A stretch of 64,000 bases of DNA, from NCBI GenBank assembly GCA_027604005.1, contig JADGJT010000006.1, positions 84,127 through 148,126 on the forward strand, read 5' to 3'. This document shows positions 45,220 to 58,332 of the stretch, in pieces. A model generated the notes under the pieces. The model was not told the DNA's origin. It was given only the letters and a program-made list of their open reading frames with translations, and ran no database searches. Origin of the DNA: Dinochytrium kinnereticum. Taxonomy: Eukaryota; Chytridiomycota; Chytridiomycetes; Chytridiales; Chytridiaceae. Position numbers and translations under genes: made by a program. Position 1 is the first letter of the stretch. The number at the start of each line of letters is the position of its first letter.

Positions 45220-46366
45220 ATGTGCATCATCTTCTTTGCCTTTGGAGGCCCAACGCACCGCCTGTGAGTCCAGCCATCCGCCTCCTCTGATCCTTCATCG
45301 CTGGATGCACATCCCATCAACCCCTCCGTCCACTCACCCTCTTCATCCGCTGATCCTCCCCCTCGCAGCATCCTTGCCGCCAACAGGGACGAGTCCATCA
45401 GGAGGCCCGCTCATGCTGCCCACTTCTGGTCTGGTACCGATCACGTCCTCGGCGGCATCGACCTTGGCCACAGGACTCAGTTCTCAAAACCGTTGGCATT
45501 CAAGCAGGCGGCTGGGGATGACCACCTGCCCATGGAGAATGCGGTGACTGCCTCAATGGGCACATGGTTGGGCGTGACGAAGAATGGCCGTTTCTCATTC
45601 ATCACGAACTTTCGCGAGCATCCCTCCAAGATGTCAAAGGATGCGTTGTCTCGCGGGATCCTGGTAAGGGATTTTCTACAGGGGACCGAGACTGCCGCCG
45701 CCTACTCGAGGAAGGTGGCCGAAAGTGGCCATCTCTACAATGGATTCAACCTTGTGGTGGGAACCGTTTGGGGAGATGTGTGGTTTGTGGGAAACAGAGA
45801 AGACAGAGTTCCAATACAGCTGGAGAGCGGAAGGCTCTACGGAATCACGAACGGAACGTTGATCGGTGGCGAATCCTGGCCAAAGGTTGTGCATGGCAAA
45901 GGCATGGTCTCAGAGATTCTCCAGCAGGATGCTAACGAATCGACCCTGGTGGAGAAGCTTCTGAATGTCCTGCGGTTCGACGCCCCATGTAAAAGAACGC
46001 TCTCTTCTAACTTTCTTTATCCGCACACCCGCACACATAAAAACACAAAGGGATAAGACCTTGTTCGAGGATGATCAGCTTCCCCTCAACTACAGCTTGG
46101 AGCTGGAGCGTCTCTGCGCTCCCATTTGTATCGACCAGGTTCGTTCTCGTTCCTCTAACGATTGTGTAATGTGAGTATCTCTTTAGGAGCGGTCAGCGAC
46201 GTGGGAGTACGGCACGCGCACCCATACGGTGGTGGTGGTTGACGCGCAGGCAAAGACGCGGTTTGTCGAAGTTGACCGGTACGCGGACGACGAGGACGGG
46301 CGTCTCGTTCTTAGCGAGCAGCGACGCGAGTTTGACTTCAGCATGGTGGCAGCGCACCACCTCTGA
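45220..46366 (+). CDS. TANGO2: TANGO2 homologue (NRDE family)
   Basis: Member of the TANGO2/NRDE family, implicated in haem and lipid handling and in secretory-organelle and mitochondrial function. ATG 45220 gives MCIIFFAFGG with the conserved Cys at position 2 typical of the family. An intron joins THRL to ILAANRDESIRRPAHAAHFW, the NRDE motif. Further motifs are GTWLGVTKNGRF, GHLYNGFNLVVG, GNREDRVPI and YGITNGTL. After a second intron come LELERLCAPIC and, after a third, EYGTRTHTVVVVDAQ, with the stop at 46366. A polyadenylation-type aataaa is near 46425. The domain order and length are normal. Confidence 0.92.
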
Positions 46367-46446
46367 GCGCCTGCCTGCTCGCAGGCAGCTTTGTGCCCCA
46401 CCACACGTGAACTTGTAATCCAGAAATAAAAGATTCACCCGAACTG

Positions 46447-48096
46447 ATGTCGCTGCACGTCGAGTTCTTCTACGGTAAGGGCCTCACCTCCCGCGACACC
46501 CCGTCCTCACGCGCTGCTGCTGCCGCTGCTGCTGTTGATCAACCTCCTCACCATCTCCAGATGTCGTCTGTCCGTGGGCGTACATCGCATCAACGAGGGT
46601 CGAGGCGCTCGCTCGACGCTACGCTGCATCCGCATCCATCATCTGGACGCCAGTCCTCCTCGGCGGCATCTACAAACTGACGCAGGCTCCCCAGGGAAAG
46701 GATGGTTCAGCATCAGATGTCATGGCGGCAAGCAAGAAGGCCCTGCATGCAAAGGATCTTGCCCGAACACTGAGCAGGAGTGGTGTGCCCCTCAACTGGC
46801 ATCCCTCGCACCCCGTTCGGTCTGTCAATGGTGGGCGGCATTAAGTTAACGGTCATGTCTGATTGTTTTCGAATAGCTTTGAGACTGTTGTATGCTTTGG
46901 ATCAGCCGGACCGGAGAATGTTTGTTGCATGTGTGCTGACTGTTTGGTCCTGACCGATATTGGCAGCTTAACGCATGCGCTGTATCGGGCTTACTGGGTT
47001 GACAATGAAGATGTCTCCGATAAAAAAGTGCTCCTTCGAATCGCTGCTTCCGCCGTCCCTCCTCACAAGTTCCAATACCCCTTGGATGACACCATCTTTC
47101 AACAAGAATCTCTTGCAAAGAAGTTGGCGGAGTCAACCTCGCGGGTAGTCGACCTAGGTGGACCCGGCGTTCCATGCTTCCACGTCAACCAAGTGGGTAT
47201 ATCTTGCCATTTCTTTAATTCCACCAGGTGTTCTTCTAACGGGGCATCAAGAAACTGTTCTGGGGCCAAGACCGCCTTCACTTTGTTGAATCTCAGTTGG
47301 CTGGAATTGCCATACCACAACCCAGACTGAACCCTGTGGGAGTAGTTCGTCGACCCAAGAAGCTCACCATCTTTTGGGATATATCCTCCCCTTGGTCATT
47401 CCTAGCGTGGACCCAGACGAAACGCATCCAAATCGAGGCAGGGCCACAACTCAGCATCGAGCATGTACCAATTCTCGTTGGGGCTCTTTTTAAAGAGTAA
47501 GATTTTGTGTTATTATGCTTAGCTTAAGAATCGTTATCTGATTATAGGATTGGAACCCCCAATGTCCCTATGCTGACGATGGCTGCTGTAAAGCGCGAGT
47601 ATGGGGCCAAAGATATGATGGATTGGAACCATTATTGGTCGAATTTGAGGTATTCTGATGGGTCGCTCCCGCGAAAGGTGGAGTTGAACTTTCCGAGCGT
47701 ATTCCCCATTCGCAGTGTAACCCCCTCTCGCGTTATTCTGGTTAACCCCGAGACTACTGAGGCAATATGTACGTTTTCATCATTTAACCCTCCCTAAGTC
47801 ACTGATTTCTTTTTTGTTAAGTCTCTGCGGCATGGGAGAAAGATATCCAGGTAGCTGATGCAGATAAGCTGAAGGAGGTTTTGGATCGGGCAGGGTTTAA
47901 TGGAGAGGATTTGATTAAGAGAGCTTCGGAATCCACGATCAAGGAAAGGCTGCGTGAGAACAATGATCGTGCTCTCAAGTTGGGACTCTGTGGGGTTCCT
48001 AGTTTTGTGGTGGATGATGAGTTGTTTTGGGGGCAGGATCGGATCAATTTTGTGATGGATGCCTTGCACAAGGATGAAGTTGGAGCGAAGATGTGA
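46447..48096 (+). CDS. Tandem DsbA/HCCA-isomerase-like thioredoxin-fold protein
   Basis: Two thioredoxin-fold domains of the DsbA / 2-hydroxychromene-2-carboxylate isomerase / GST-kappa group in one chain. Domain 1: MSLHVEFFY, intron, DVVCPWAYIASTRVEALARRY, WTPVLLGGIYK, LTHALYRAYWVDNEDVSD, GVPCFHVNQ, then KLFWGQDRLHFVESQL after an intron ending near the aacggggcatcaag acceptor. Domain 2: KLTIFWDISSPWSFLAW, HVPILVGALFKEIGTPN, then AAWEKDIQVADADKL, LCGVPSFVVDDELFWGQDRINFVMDAL, stop 48096. Each domain ends with the same FWGQDR signature. The active-site position is CPW in domain 1 and SPW in domain 2, so the second resembles the isomerase/GST-kappa form. The substrate is unknown; a glutathione-dependent isomerase is likely. 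Confidence 0.82.
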
Positions 48097-48362
48097 ATCG
48101 GGGGTCATTGAATGCTTTATTGGTGCTTTCGTCTACCGCAACCATCGCTAACCCCACTTCATGCAATCCTAGCCAGTATACTTCATAAATAAGCAATGCA
48201 GTAAATAAATAAGTAAATATGCTGATGTGAACAAAAATGCGAAAATACACAGAAGTTAACAGGCAAAACAAAAGGCCTTCACAATGAAATCAAAAGCAAG
48301 CCAAGAACATAAATACAAAGGTTTTAGCCCGCCCAGCAAAAATATAATAATATAAGGCCTTC

Positions 48363-49569
48363 TTACAAATCCGTCACAAGATTCGCACCAAGCGAAAGAG
48401 GAGGCTTCCCTTCAAGCGATACGTAGTGGGCAACCTCGCTTTTCAACTCAAATCCCCAATCCTCCCGTCGAGACACAGTGAGAGGTGGAAAAAAGTTAAC
48501 TTGTGGTCTTCCATCCTTTCTGATGCGCCACCACTCTCGGTGCTCGTGGGTGTCCGATATCCATGTTCCATCGGGAAGAAATTGGGCTTCTCCGTTACAG
48601 CCAAGGCGCCTACCAAAGAAGGGAAAAAAAGAAGAAATGGCAAGTGAAGTTTGAAGTGTTAGGAGTTTTCAGCTTTTTGTGGGCCCAACCATCGTATTCC
48701 ACTCAACTCCATTCTCGTGATCGTTGTCCTGCGAGAGTCCATTATGGAACAGGCATAACTGGCCATCCATTTCCCACCCCCTTGAGGGACATTTTGCGGC
48801 ACGTGAAGAGGGAGAGTCGCCGTGATGAGTCTCCTTAGCCAAGCCATATCGGTTACGCTATCCTGAGGAGATGCACCTTGATTTCCCCAAGACCATGACC
48901 ACAATGATACGGAAGGGAAAGCGGATGATGGCCATGATGCCGAAGCGGGGTTTCCTATTCAATAGTTAGACATGTGGAAAGGGATAATGAATAAAACCTG
49001 GCCGGATCAGAACGCCTCTCCTTTTTAGAATGCCCAGAATCTCTTCTTTAGTTAGACATTCTATTTGACTCGTCCTAGCAAGTGATCAGGGTATGACCCG
49101 TTTGTAATAAACTGACCAGTCGACCAAGGGGTGGAGCTCGAGAGGATGAAACTGCTTCCCAGCCCAAGTCCTCCTACACAACTCCTTCCAAACTCCAGGA
49201 TCCCTTGCGTATCTTCTCCAATTCGTGCTCACGCCTCCACACACGGAAAGATCCTCCGCAGGCACAAACCGAAAGATGGACAAGACAACCTCTGGCGAAA
49301 GCCTGCAATAAGGCACAAAAGCGAAAGGTCAGACCCTACCTTTGCTAAACCAGGATTCACCTTTGAACAAAATCAATCTTGATGGCTCGCCACCAACTCT
49401 CTTCATCCTCTTTGAGAAGTTCGTCGATGTCGGGGGAGGATGGTCGAACGTTTCGAGGCGATGGGGTTGGAGAGCTTGGCGGGGTAAGCAGCCCATGGAG
49501 GAGTGTGATCGCCCGCTGCTTGGAGAGGGAGGCGGAGTCAATCGATATGAGGTCTTCTGAGGTGTTCAT
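48363..49569 (-). CDS. F-box protein
   Basis: Probable SCF ubiquitin-ligase substrate receptor. ATG 49569 (MNTSEDLISIDS) starts exon 1. After the intron the F-box reads LSPEVVLSIFRFVPAEDLSVCGGVSTNWRRYARDPGVWKELCRRTW. Downstream exons are small and partly uncertain: one likely reads LTKEEILGILKRRGVLIRPG, another GWEMDGQLCLFHNGLSQDND. The last exon (about 48616-48363) reads GEAQFLPDGTWISDTHEHREWWRIRKDG and ends LSLGANLVTDL. The last-exon stretch suggests a beta-rich C-terminal domain, but I do not recognise a known FBXO class. The F-box call is firm; the middle of the model is tentative. Confidence 0.7.
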
Positions 49570-50584
49570 GATCGCAGCGGGGGCCTGCGGGCAGGTTGGA
49601 AGAGGTTCTTTTCTGCACTGAGCCTTTTCTGCAGCTGGTTCAAAAAAAAATGTCAACTCCGACAACGAGAGAGACACTTTCGTTCAAGACTTTGGCAATA
49701 TAACGCGTTGAGGCACCCGGTCATCGCTGCATAGGGGTGATGACCAGGATAATCCAGGCGCCATAGCATGGAAGGAAGGAAGGAGACGCGGGCCAACCCA
49801 CCCTCAACCTCAGTGATCCACCACCCAACGCTTCAGCGTGGCTCCCTACATGCATGCATACTCTGCATGTCCGCCTCTTCCGAATCCAGCCACGACGGCT
49901 CAGGCGCGTACCTGAAGGGGATGGTCGCGCATGACCATCTCTGTTGTGGTCGCGTTCGCCCCAAAACTCGCAAAATCTTCAAAATCTCCGAAAAAGTTTT
50001 CTTTCTGGTGCCTTTCACAAGAAAAAAGGTGAGCAGCGCAGAGGGACGACGACGACGATGGCGGCGACGGTCAACGGAGGTGATGGTGGACAGGCGTACG
50101 ATGGCCACAGGGACCATTCACAGCTCTGTGCTGTTTGCGATGCTGGGCCTTTGCGCGATATTAGGGGAGTGGGGATGGTTGTCGGGGATGGTTGTCGGGG
50201 ATGGTTGTAGGGTTGGGCGTTGGACTTGGCATAGGGGCGATCATTCGGGCCAACCGTTCGGTGCATCCCGCTTCTGGAGATCTGCCTGCACCCTTCACAT
50301 TCTTTTGCGCTGGTTTGACTGACCGCGACCTTCTCCTTTCCCCCGCAGCCCTTTGCAAAGAAAATAACCAGAACCATCTTTAAAAGTGCTTTGATCCACC
50401 ATCTGGGTTTAGCCCCATCAACCGTCCTCCAGTTCCCGGCGTAACTACTCATCCGCGCGGGCCATCATCTCTCGAAAACAGGCTTTCAAACGGCTTCAGC
50501 TGGTACCTTTTGCCCTCGCGCACTCTTTAACAGCGAAAAGTCTCACCTCAAAACCCTCTCCCCTTCAGAATATTATAGTTTACC
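49570..50584. other. Divergent 1 kb region, F-box gene / vigilin
   Basis: Contains a short tandem triplication of ggatggttgtcgg (about 50174-50207) and C/G-rich stretches. No credible ORF or RNA gene. It must carry the vigilin 5' flank, consistent with a longer promoter for an abundant ribosome-associated protein. Confidence 0.5.
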
Positions 50585-53500
50585 ATGGACTCGTCTTCCG
50601 GCTCTGTTCTATCCCAACTGCAGCACCAAATCGGTGAGCTGCATGCCGATCCTGTCATCAACGGTCATCACGAGGAGGCGTTTAATGCCGTCGCTGAAGA
50701 TGATTCAGTCGCCAATGGCGACTCTGAGTCTGTCCTCTCACCCTCGGAATCCACCCCGGCACCTCCTCCTAAGCCCGCGACTATCGATCTCTCTAGCGAG
50801 GACCTTTTCCCGGCCCTTCCGGCCGCCCCGGCGGGTAAGGCAGTCCCGGCTTGGAGGGCACCTCCTGTCGTCGCGTCTCCCAAGGCCACTGGAGCTGCTG
50901 CTGCTGGTGCACGCAAAGGTGGAAAGGTGACCGAGCGTCTCGAGATCCCTTCCAATCTGCAGGTGATAACTCCCTCTATTATTCCCTTGCTTGCGAGGTT
51001 TTTTTTTGTTCAAGGCTGAAGTCAGCCAAACATGATTCTCTCGTTCTGACTGGTTCAATAGGCTAAGCTTCCGGCAAACGGCAAGGGCAGCGTCTGGGAT
51101 ATTGTCAAGATTATCTCTCTTAAGACCCAAACTACGATTGACTTCTCCGTTCACCGCACTACCAACATGTTGACCTTCCTCATCGGTGGAAAACCTGAAG
51201 CCGTCAAACAGGCTCGTCGTGATGTTGTCGCCGCTGCTGGTGCCCAGGTACGATGAGAAGAGTGACTACCCTTACTGGCCCCCAAAAAACTAATGCAATT
51301 TTGTAAAGATCACTGAGACTATCCATGTCCCTGCCTCTGTTCGGCCCCATATTTTGGGTGCTGGTGGTAAGAACCTCAAAGCGCTTACTGCGGAGACGTC
51401 TACCCGAATCAATATTCCTCGCCCTTTGAACCAGGACACCCAGAAGGAGCCTTCTGGCGATCCCTTTGATGATGACGACAACCAGGTTGTTACCATCATT
51501 GGAGACTTTGAAGGTGTCAAGATTGCTAAGGAGCGAATTGAGGCGGAAGTTGCAAGGAGGGTTCGTTACAGTGATTATTCCTGGATTTTCACTAATCTGC
51601 GGATTAGACCAGCAAGTTGAACCTCAGGGTGGCGATTGATCGATCCTTCCATCCTTTCATCGCCGGCCCCAATAACACGAATGTCCAGCGCTTAGAAGGA
51701 GAGATGGGTGTTAAGATCCACATCCCTCCCCCCGGACCCATCTCTGCGGAGAAGGCCGCTAACGAGATTATTGTTATTGGAGATCGGGAGGGTGTAAAGA
51801 AGGCGGAAGAGGAGCTGAAGAAGCTTCACGAAAGCCTGGTTCGTCTTTCTTTCCTCTTCTTCTATCTTTGAATGGCTACTGATATTTTTCGAACAGAAAA
51901 AGTCTACCCGCACTCTTTCTTTCCCTGTGAAGAAGAGGCAGCATAGGTTCATCATTGGGCCAAAGGGAGCGACTCTCCAGGAGATTCTTCAGACCACTGG
52001 CTGCTCTGTTGAGCTCCCTCCGCCGGCGGACACGAGCGATGTTGTCACAGTCCGTGGACCTGACAACATGCTTGGAAACGCGCTTCAGTTGGTTCTCCAG
52101 AAGGTAAGAACGGCACTTACGCCTGTCTTTAGTGTGTTCTTATCTTACGTTTTTCATTTAGTCGAATGAAGTCCTTCTTGAGGAGTTAGAGATCTCCGAG
52201 TACCTCCCCCCCGCTACCGATCCCAAGATGTTCCTTCGATACCTCTTCACTAAGGAGCGAAGCGAGCTGAAGAAGATCGAGACGAACTCCTCCGTCTCCC
52301 TTCTTCAGATTCAGATGACCACTGGTGGTTACGTGATAGAGATTCAGGGCAAGTCCAGAGCCGAGGTCGACGCTGCGAAGAAAGAGACCTCTGATTTGTT
52401 GAAGGAGTGGGGTGCTCTCCTGTTCTTCGGTGAGGTCGAGATCCCTCGGGGTATCCACCGCTTCGTCGTCGGTAAGGGTGGCCAGAACATTACGAAGATG
52501 AAGGCTGCCCCCGCCTGGGCTGGTCGTCTTGTTGACGTTGTCGTTCCTAACGAGTTGGATGAGTCGGATGATGTCCTTTTGGTCGTTCGTCGTTTGAAGG
52601 CTCTCACATCTGTAAAGCCTGGAAAGAAGGGTGAGGATTCGGATGCCGAGGTCAGCGCCTTTGTTGAGAAGGTCCGTCAGGAGATCATTGCCGTTGCCAC
52701 CGCCCAGGCCGACTTTACCTCTGAGGTTGTTCCCGTTCCGAGCAAGTTCCATGGGCGTTTGATTGGGTCTGGCGGTGAGAAGCTTAAGGAACTGCTCTCT
52801 CCCTATGGGGACAATGTCACTATCAAGTTCCCTGCGATGGCCAAGTCGAAGGACAGCGAGGAAAGGGATACGAAGAAGTCTAAGGCTGCCGATGTTGACC
52901 CTAACACTGTCACCATTAAGGGCCCGAAAAAGGATGTCGCCGAGCTGAAGATCAAGGTGGAGCGCCTCACTAGCGACCTGAAGCACATTGAGGTCCTCTC
53001 CTCCTACTCTGAGACGTTGAAGGTCGGAAAGGGTCTTGGCAGGAAGGTGATGTCTGGTGTCGGCGCGGCTGGTCCTGCTGGTAGCGGTGATAGGCCTAGC
53101 TCAAGCATTGGCTGGTTGATTCGGCTCGTGAAGGAAGCTTTGACTGCGGCTCCTCCAAGCAAGGCTAAGACTGCCACCCCCGAGCTGAGCCCTGAGCAGG
53201 CTGTCCTCCACTTGAAGGTTGATTTGAACGACTCTGACGATACCTTCACTATCAGCGGCCCGAAGACTGCTGTTCTTCAGGCAAAGGCTATCCTTGCCGA
53301 CCGCGCCTCTCGGCTCGTTGACCAGGTCGCTATTGATGTTAAGATGTTTGAGGAGATCTCGAAAGACGCTCAGAAGGTTCTCCGTGAGACTGAGATTGCC
53401 GACCTAAGGAGGAGAATTCTCAGGAGGTTGATTGGAAAGGAGGGTAAGGTTGTTAAGGGAACTATGGAGAAGCACGCTGTCTACATCCAGTTCCCTGACC

Positions 53501-56047
53501 GTAGGAGGTCCCGCCGCGGAAAGGATGACGACGAGGTTGAGGAGACCGATGACGTTGATGAGACCTCTGCTGGTGACGAGGAGGGCCTTGTTATTATTAA
53601 GGGTAACAAGAAGGATGTTGCACTTGCAAAGGCTGAGATCTTAGACACTGTCGAAAAGGAGGTAGGCTTTTAGCAGTTTTATGTGTTGTTTTTGTTCTGA
53701 CTTTTCATCCTTGTTTTGCCTAGATTCTCCGCTCGTTCGTCCTCACCTTCGAGGTCCCAAAGAATGCTCTTCCCCACCTTGTTGGATCTCAGGGCAGCCG
53801 CATCAACAAGCTTAAGGACGACTGCGGAATTCGCGTTGACTTTGACGATATTGATGGGTCGGATCTTGTCAAAGTTGTCCTCGAAGGGTCACGCTCTGGA
53901 TGTCTCGACGCTCAGAAAAAGATTAACGAGGCTGTTGATGACTTGGTCAGTAGACACTTCTCATTCTACGTCGTGTTCCGTTACTGATTACTTGGTGATG
54001 TATAGGTCAACGTTGGCTCCATCGATTTGAAGATTCCATCTTATCTCCACAAGGACATCATTGGTCCTTCCGGCTCCCGCATCAAGACCGTTATCGATTC
54101 CTTTGGTGGCCCTGAGAAGGTCAAGGTTCAGTTCCCCCCCCGCGGAGACTCTGCATACGGTGGTGTGAGTGCCAGTATCGTTACCTTGAAAGCTCACACT
54201 AGGGAGCTTGAGGCCCTTAAAAAGGCAGTCTTAAAGGTCACTGCGGAGGTCCTTGGATCTGAGGAAAAGCCTATCCAGCTGATCGATGAGGCTGCTGGCG
54301 TTGTCGAGTCCTCGTTGGAGATTCCAAAGGGCGAAATCTCTAGGATCATAGGCAAGGGTGGGGATCATCTTAAGGAGTTGATGCGTAAATTCAATGTGAA
54401 TATTTGGGTGGTCGAGGAGGAAGAAGGTGCCGATGTTTCGGTCAGGGTCGTTGCTACAAAGGCTAACGAGTCTAACGTGACGAAGGCATTGGAGGAGATT
54501 AAGGTACTTTGTTGTGGCCATATTTTATCATTCAAGGCCTTTCGCTGACTGCTTTTTAGGGCAAGATACGTGTGTCTGAGCAAGTTGCTATCCCCGAAAA
54601 GATCCTTGAGAACCTTGCTGCCGGAGGTTCAACCCGTGACATGGAGTTGGCTTCGATCAACGATATTCTTCGCAGGGTTCGCGCCGACAGCGCTGGTGCT
54701 GCCTACGCTGAAATCCAGGGACCTGCTTCTCGTGGCCAGACTGGATCCTCTATCACCGTCCGCGGTGACTCGAAGGCCATCACTGCAGCCGTTGCCTTGG
54801 TGACAAAGAGTCTCAACGAATTGGTAAGTCTCTTTTCCCTCAATTTTAGCGGCTGACCACGTAAACGGTAGACTCTCTATGATGTTACCTCTCGCATCTC
54901 CATCGAACCCCATATCAGGCCGCATATCATTGGAAGAGCGGGCTCCACCATCAACCGCATCAGGACCGACACTGGCGCCAGTATCGACATTGTCCGTGCC
55001 TCCGAGTCTAAGGGCAGGGTCGACTCTAGCCAGTCTGACACGGTCGTCATCCGTGGCTCCCAGACCGCTGTCGATAATGCCGAGGCCGCTATCAACAGGA
55101 TTGTTGAAGATCAGAAGACAAGGTTCGGCCGCGACAAGGAGCGCGAGGGTGTAAGGTTGCCTGTATCCGCCCCTGCTGCCAACGGTAGCCGTTCCCCGGC
55201 CGTCCTTGCCTCCTCTCTTGGCCCTGCTCGTATCGATGATGATGCGCACAGCGATGCTGGGTCTTCAGTTGCTGAGGGTGGTATTCCTGGGTACTCTGGC
55301 AAGGCACCAAAGACGGGTGGCCGAGGTGGTAAGAAGCGGGGTGATCGCTCTGCTTTGGCTGCCTCGTTGGTGACGGGTGTCCCCAGCTCTTCGACCTCAT
55401 ACTATGCTTCTTTCACGGCTGCCCCCGCTGAGGATACCTGGCAGGATGTCAAGAAAAAGGGGAAGGCTGCTGAGGAGAAGGCTGAGGAGAAGGAGGTGGT
55501 TGGGGCTGGCCCCGCAGATGGCGAAGGCTCTAAGAAGAAGAAGAACAAAAAGAAGAAGGCTAAGGGTGATGCCGAGGCCACTGACTCTTCCGAGTTCGTC
55601 AAGGTCGAGGCCGTTGTCCCTGAGCCCGCTCCTACTCCGGCTCCCGCACCCGTTAAAGCCACCTCGCCGGCTAAGGCACCCAATCCCGCCCCTCTGGCCG
55701 CTCCTGCCAAGCAGCCCAAGCAGAAGCCTCAGACCGCGGTCGCCACAAGCCCCGTCCAGATCACTCCGACCCCGGCCCCGACCCCTGCGGTCGTTGCTCC
55801 CCCATACAATGCCTTTGAAGATGCTGTCTTTGAGGAGATCCAAAGCAGCCAGGTGGATGATGGATGGACGACTGTGAGCACTGTTAAGAAGTTCAAGCAG
55901 GGGAAGCTTGCTGCTGAGGGCGAGACTGCTGAGGCTGCGACCGCTGTTGGATCTGAGGAGGCTCCGAAGAAGAAGAAGCCTAAGAAGAAGAAGAAGAAGG
56001 CTGCCGCCGCTGGGGCCCCTGCCGAGGAAGAGGAGGGAGATGAATAG
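50585..56047 (+). CDS. SCP160: Vigilin/Scp160-type multi-KH RNA-binding protein
   Basis: Multi-KH-domain protein that binds mRNA and ribosomes at the ER and cytosol. ATG 50585 (MDSSSGSVLSQL). KH-type signatures recur: RPHILGAGGKNLKALTAET, HPFIAGPNNTNVQRLEGE, HRFIIGPKGATLQEI, HRFVVGKGGQNITKM, GRLIGSGGEKLKEL, RRLIGKEGKVVKG, PHLVGSQGSRINKL, KDIIGPSGSRIKTV, SRIIGKGGDHLKEL, RPHIIGRAGSTINRI, at least ten repeats, several with GXXG. The C-terminus is Lys/Ala/Pro-rich, has DGWTTVSTVKKFKQ and ends in a Lys-rich tract and an acidic tail. Nine or ten introns of 60-110 nt. Roughly 1,500 residues, slightly longer than yeast Scp160. Confidence 0.95.
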
Positions 56048-56679
56048 ACAGAAGATCTATAGTTTTCTCCTTCGTTTTCCTCGTTTCCTTTTCCTGCCTT
56101 TTTGTCTTCTTTTTCACTTGGCATTATTCCGGGGGGGCTTTTTTCTCGAGAAGCGGCTGTGGCCTCTCTCCTGCCTATTGGGCTTGTAGGAATCTGATAT
56201 TGTTGATGCTTCTTATTGATCTTGAGATGAAAAACGTGGACTTTTGACCACACACTTTAACTTTAGCGTATCAATACAATTACTTTTGTGTTGCTTGCTG
56301 TGATCTTGTGCCGTTTGTTATTTCTGGTTTTTCTGTTTCCAGTCAGTCTCAAGCAGTGAATAATGAGCTGACGCTGAAAACGAATCCAATAATGTATTTC
56401 TTTCATCTTTGACAGTTCGCAAACACAGTAATCAGCAGGCATGCAAATGTTCAAAAAAGAAAGAAATGGAAGGAAGCCATCAAAGCAGCGTTCATTTAAT
56501 CTCAAAAAATTACAGAAAGGCCAGACACCTGGAGAAGTGCTGATGCGTATGCTTACAACTCCCCGCAAACACACAGTACGATACGATCGCGGAGAAAAAC
56601 GATAGGGGCAATACCATATAAACCTCATCTATGGCAGCGAGTGCCTTCCCACAAATCTGCCCCTCCTCCGCCATAAAGC
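56048..56679. other. Convergent 3' region, vigilin / SPT2
   Basis: About 630 bp between the two stops. T-rich just after the vigilin stop. Open frames here are short and not supported by composition or splicing. It presumably holds both 3' UTRs. Confidence 0.5.
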
Positions 56680-58332
56680 TTATAACTTTCCTTTCCGGCG
56701 CTTCCGCTCCATCTCAGCATGCTCTTCTTCCTCATCCTCCTTTCGCGCGATGCGGGCACTGCGAGCCTCCTCCTTCGTCATATGCGAGAAACCTGCCTCC
56801 ATGTCTGAATCATCGTCCTCTTGGGTGTATCTTAAGGATGATGTTAGTTTAGAGCGTTGAATAAAGTGTGCAACTGAAAGAAAAAGAGGAGGCGGGAATA
56901 GTGGAAGAGACAACGGAAAAATAATACCTCTCAGGGCGATATCCAAACATCTGACGAATGATGGAGGAGGCATTTCGCTCAACAAATTCATGATCTGCCA
57001 AGATATCCTCATCACGGAGGCGCTTCTTCGGCTTGGATGGAACTGGCGGTGGAGATCCCTTTCTGACGATCTGCTTAGGACGCTCGCGCTCTTTATCAAC
57101 GCCCAGCTTGCTAGAAGATTTGACCTGTTTAGCCTCCAAAGTCTTTGAAGAGGTTCCCTTCAACTCCCGTTTCTCTGGCCGCTCTCTCTCTCTCTCCCTC
57201 TCCCTCTCCCTCTCCCTCTCCCTTTCTCTATCTCTCTCTGGAGGTCTGTCAGATCGGGGCCTCTCCTTGGATGTGGCTCCTTCCCTTTTGTCGACTTGCC
57301 GCTCAGTTTTTGAGGCAAGTTTCCCAGTTTCTCTCTTCTCCACCGGCCTCTCCGTTTTGGAGCAAGACAATGAAGGTCTTGAGGACTCAGAGGTTTTCCC
57401 TGTCATTCCCAAACGCTTCTGACGTGCCAGCTCCATGGATTCCTCCACGGTCGTTCGATCCCTCTCCTTTCGAACAATAGGGATGAGTTCAGGCACCGCG
57501 CCTTTTTTGGATTTCCCGTTGAGCATGGGGGATGGTCTGGATGGTGGCGGGGTTGGTTTCGGGAGTGAAGGACGCTGGTGGGTTGAGGAGAGTGATTCTT
57601 TTGACGTAGATCTCGAGCTCATAAGGCGAGGGTCAGGAGGACGCTGCGTGATGCCGGGTCTTTGTATGTCTGGTCTCTTTTCAGGACGGCCATCTGTTCG
57701 ATTGCTTGATTGGGTTGAACCAGTTGATGTTCCTTGTGGTCGTGATGTCTCTTTGGATGATGGTGCAGGTCTCTTTGAAGTTGGCTGTGGCTCATCCCTC
57801 CTCTGGACAGATGACTTTGATGGCCTATCCAGTACTGACGGCTTCACTCTTTTCGCTGGAGGCAAATCGGGCTCAAGGTCTCGCTCTGGCCTGCCATCAA
57901 CCGCCTTCAAGTCAATCTTCTTCGCCTGATTCATCAGCTGCTGAAACGAAAGCGGCCGCTTCTTGGACGAATCGTCGGAAGTAGGCTGTGGCTTCTGTTT
58001 AACCTTCAGGTCGTGATCGCTCTTTGACTTGGGTCTTTCCTTCTCTTGTGGCGCAGGTCCAACAGGCTTCTTTTGTGGAGCTGAAAGGCAGTCAGCGTCA
58101 CGAGCAACGTGAAGAGGAATGTAACCAAATCCTTACGCTTTGAGATGGGCAGTTCAATGCTCGAGGAAAGCTTCTGCGCAGCGTCCTTGATGGCCTCCAG
58201 CGCCCTCTTCTTCTTCTCCTTCTCCTCTGCAGCCGCCCGCTCCTTGTCCTGCTGCAGCTGCCGCGCCTGGATCTGCTTCTCCAGCGAGCGATCCTGCGTC
58301 TTGGCCATAGCCATCAGCTCCTGGAACTGCAT
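56680..58332 (-). CDS. SPT2: SPT2-type histone chaperone
   Basis: Chromatin protein of the SPT2 family, which binds H3-H4 during transcription. ATG 58332 (MQFQELMAMAKTQD) opens a short charged helix-rich exon (about 65 residues) and an intron follows at about 58138. The long central exon is disordered and Arg/Lys/Ser/Pro-rich, with FQQLMNQAKKIDLKAV near its start and an RE/RD run encoded by the (gagagg)n-like repeat (57183-57243). The C-terminal exon holds the diagnostic block SIIRQMFGYRPER, spliced to YTQEDDDSDMEAGFSHMTKEEARSARIARKEDEEEE, which matches the SPT2 C-terminal histone-binding region. Stop 56680. It is head-to-head with PSF1. Confidence 0.9.
57183..57243. repeat. (ctctcc)n-type repeat coding an RE-run in SPT2
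   Basis: Simple pyrimidine repeat on plus, read as alternating Arg-Glu in the minus-strand gene. It is inside coding sequence and in frame, so it is likely variable in length between strains. Confidence 0.85.

Noticed and set aside
52186..52986. Long antisense open frame inside vigilin
   Set aside because: It mirrors a biased-codon coding exon on the other strand; no domain, and the sense frame is clearly the KH protein.
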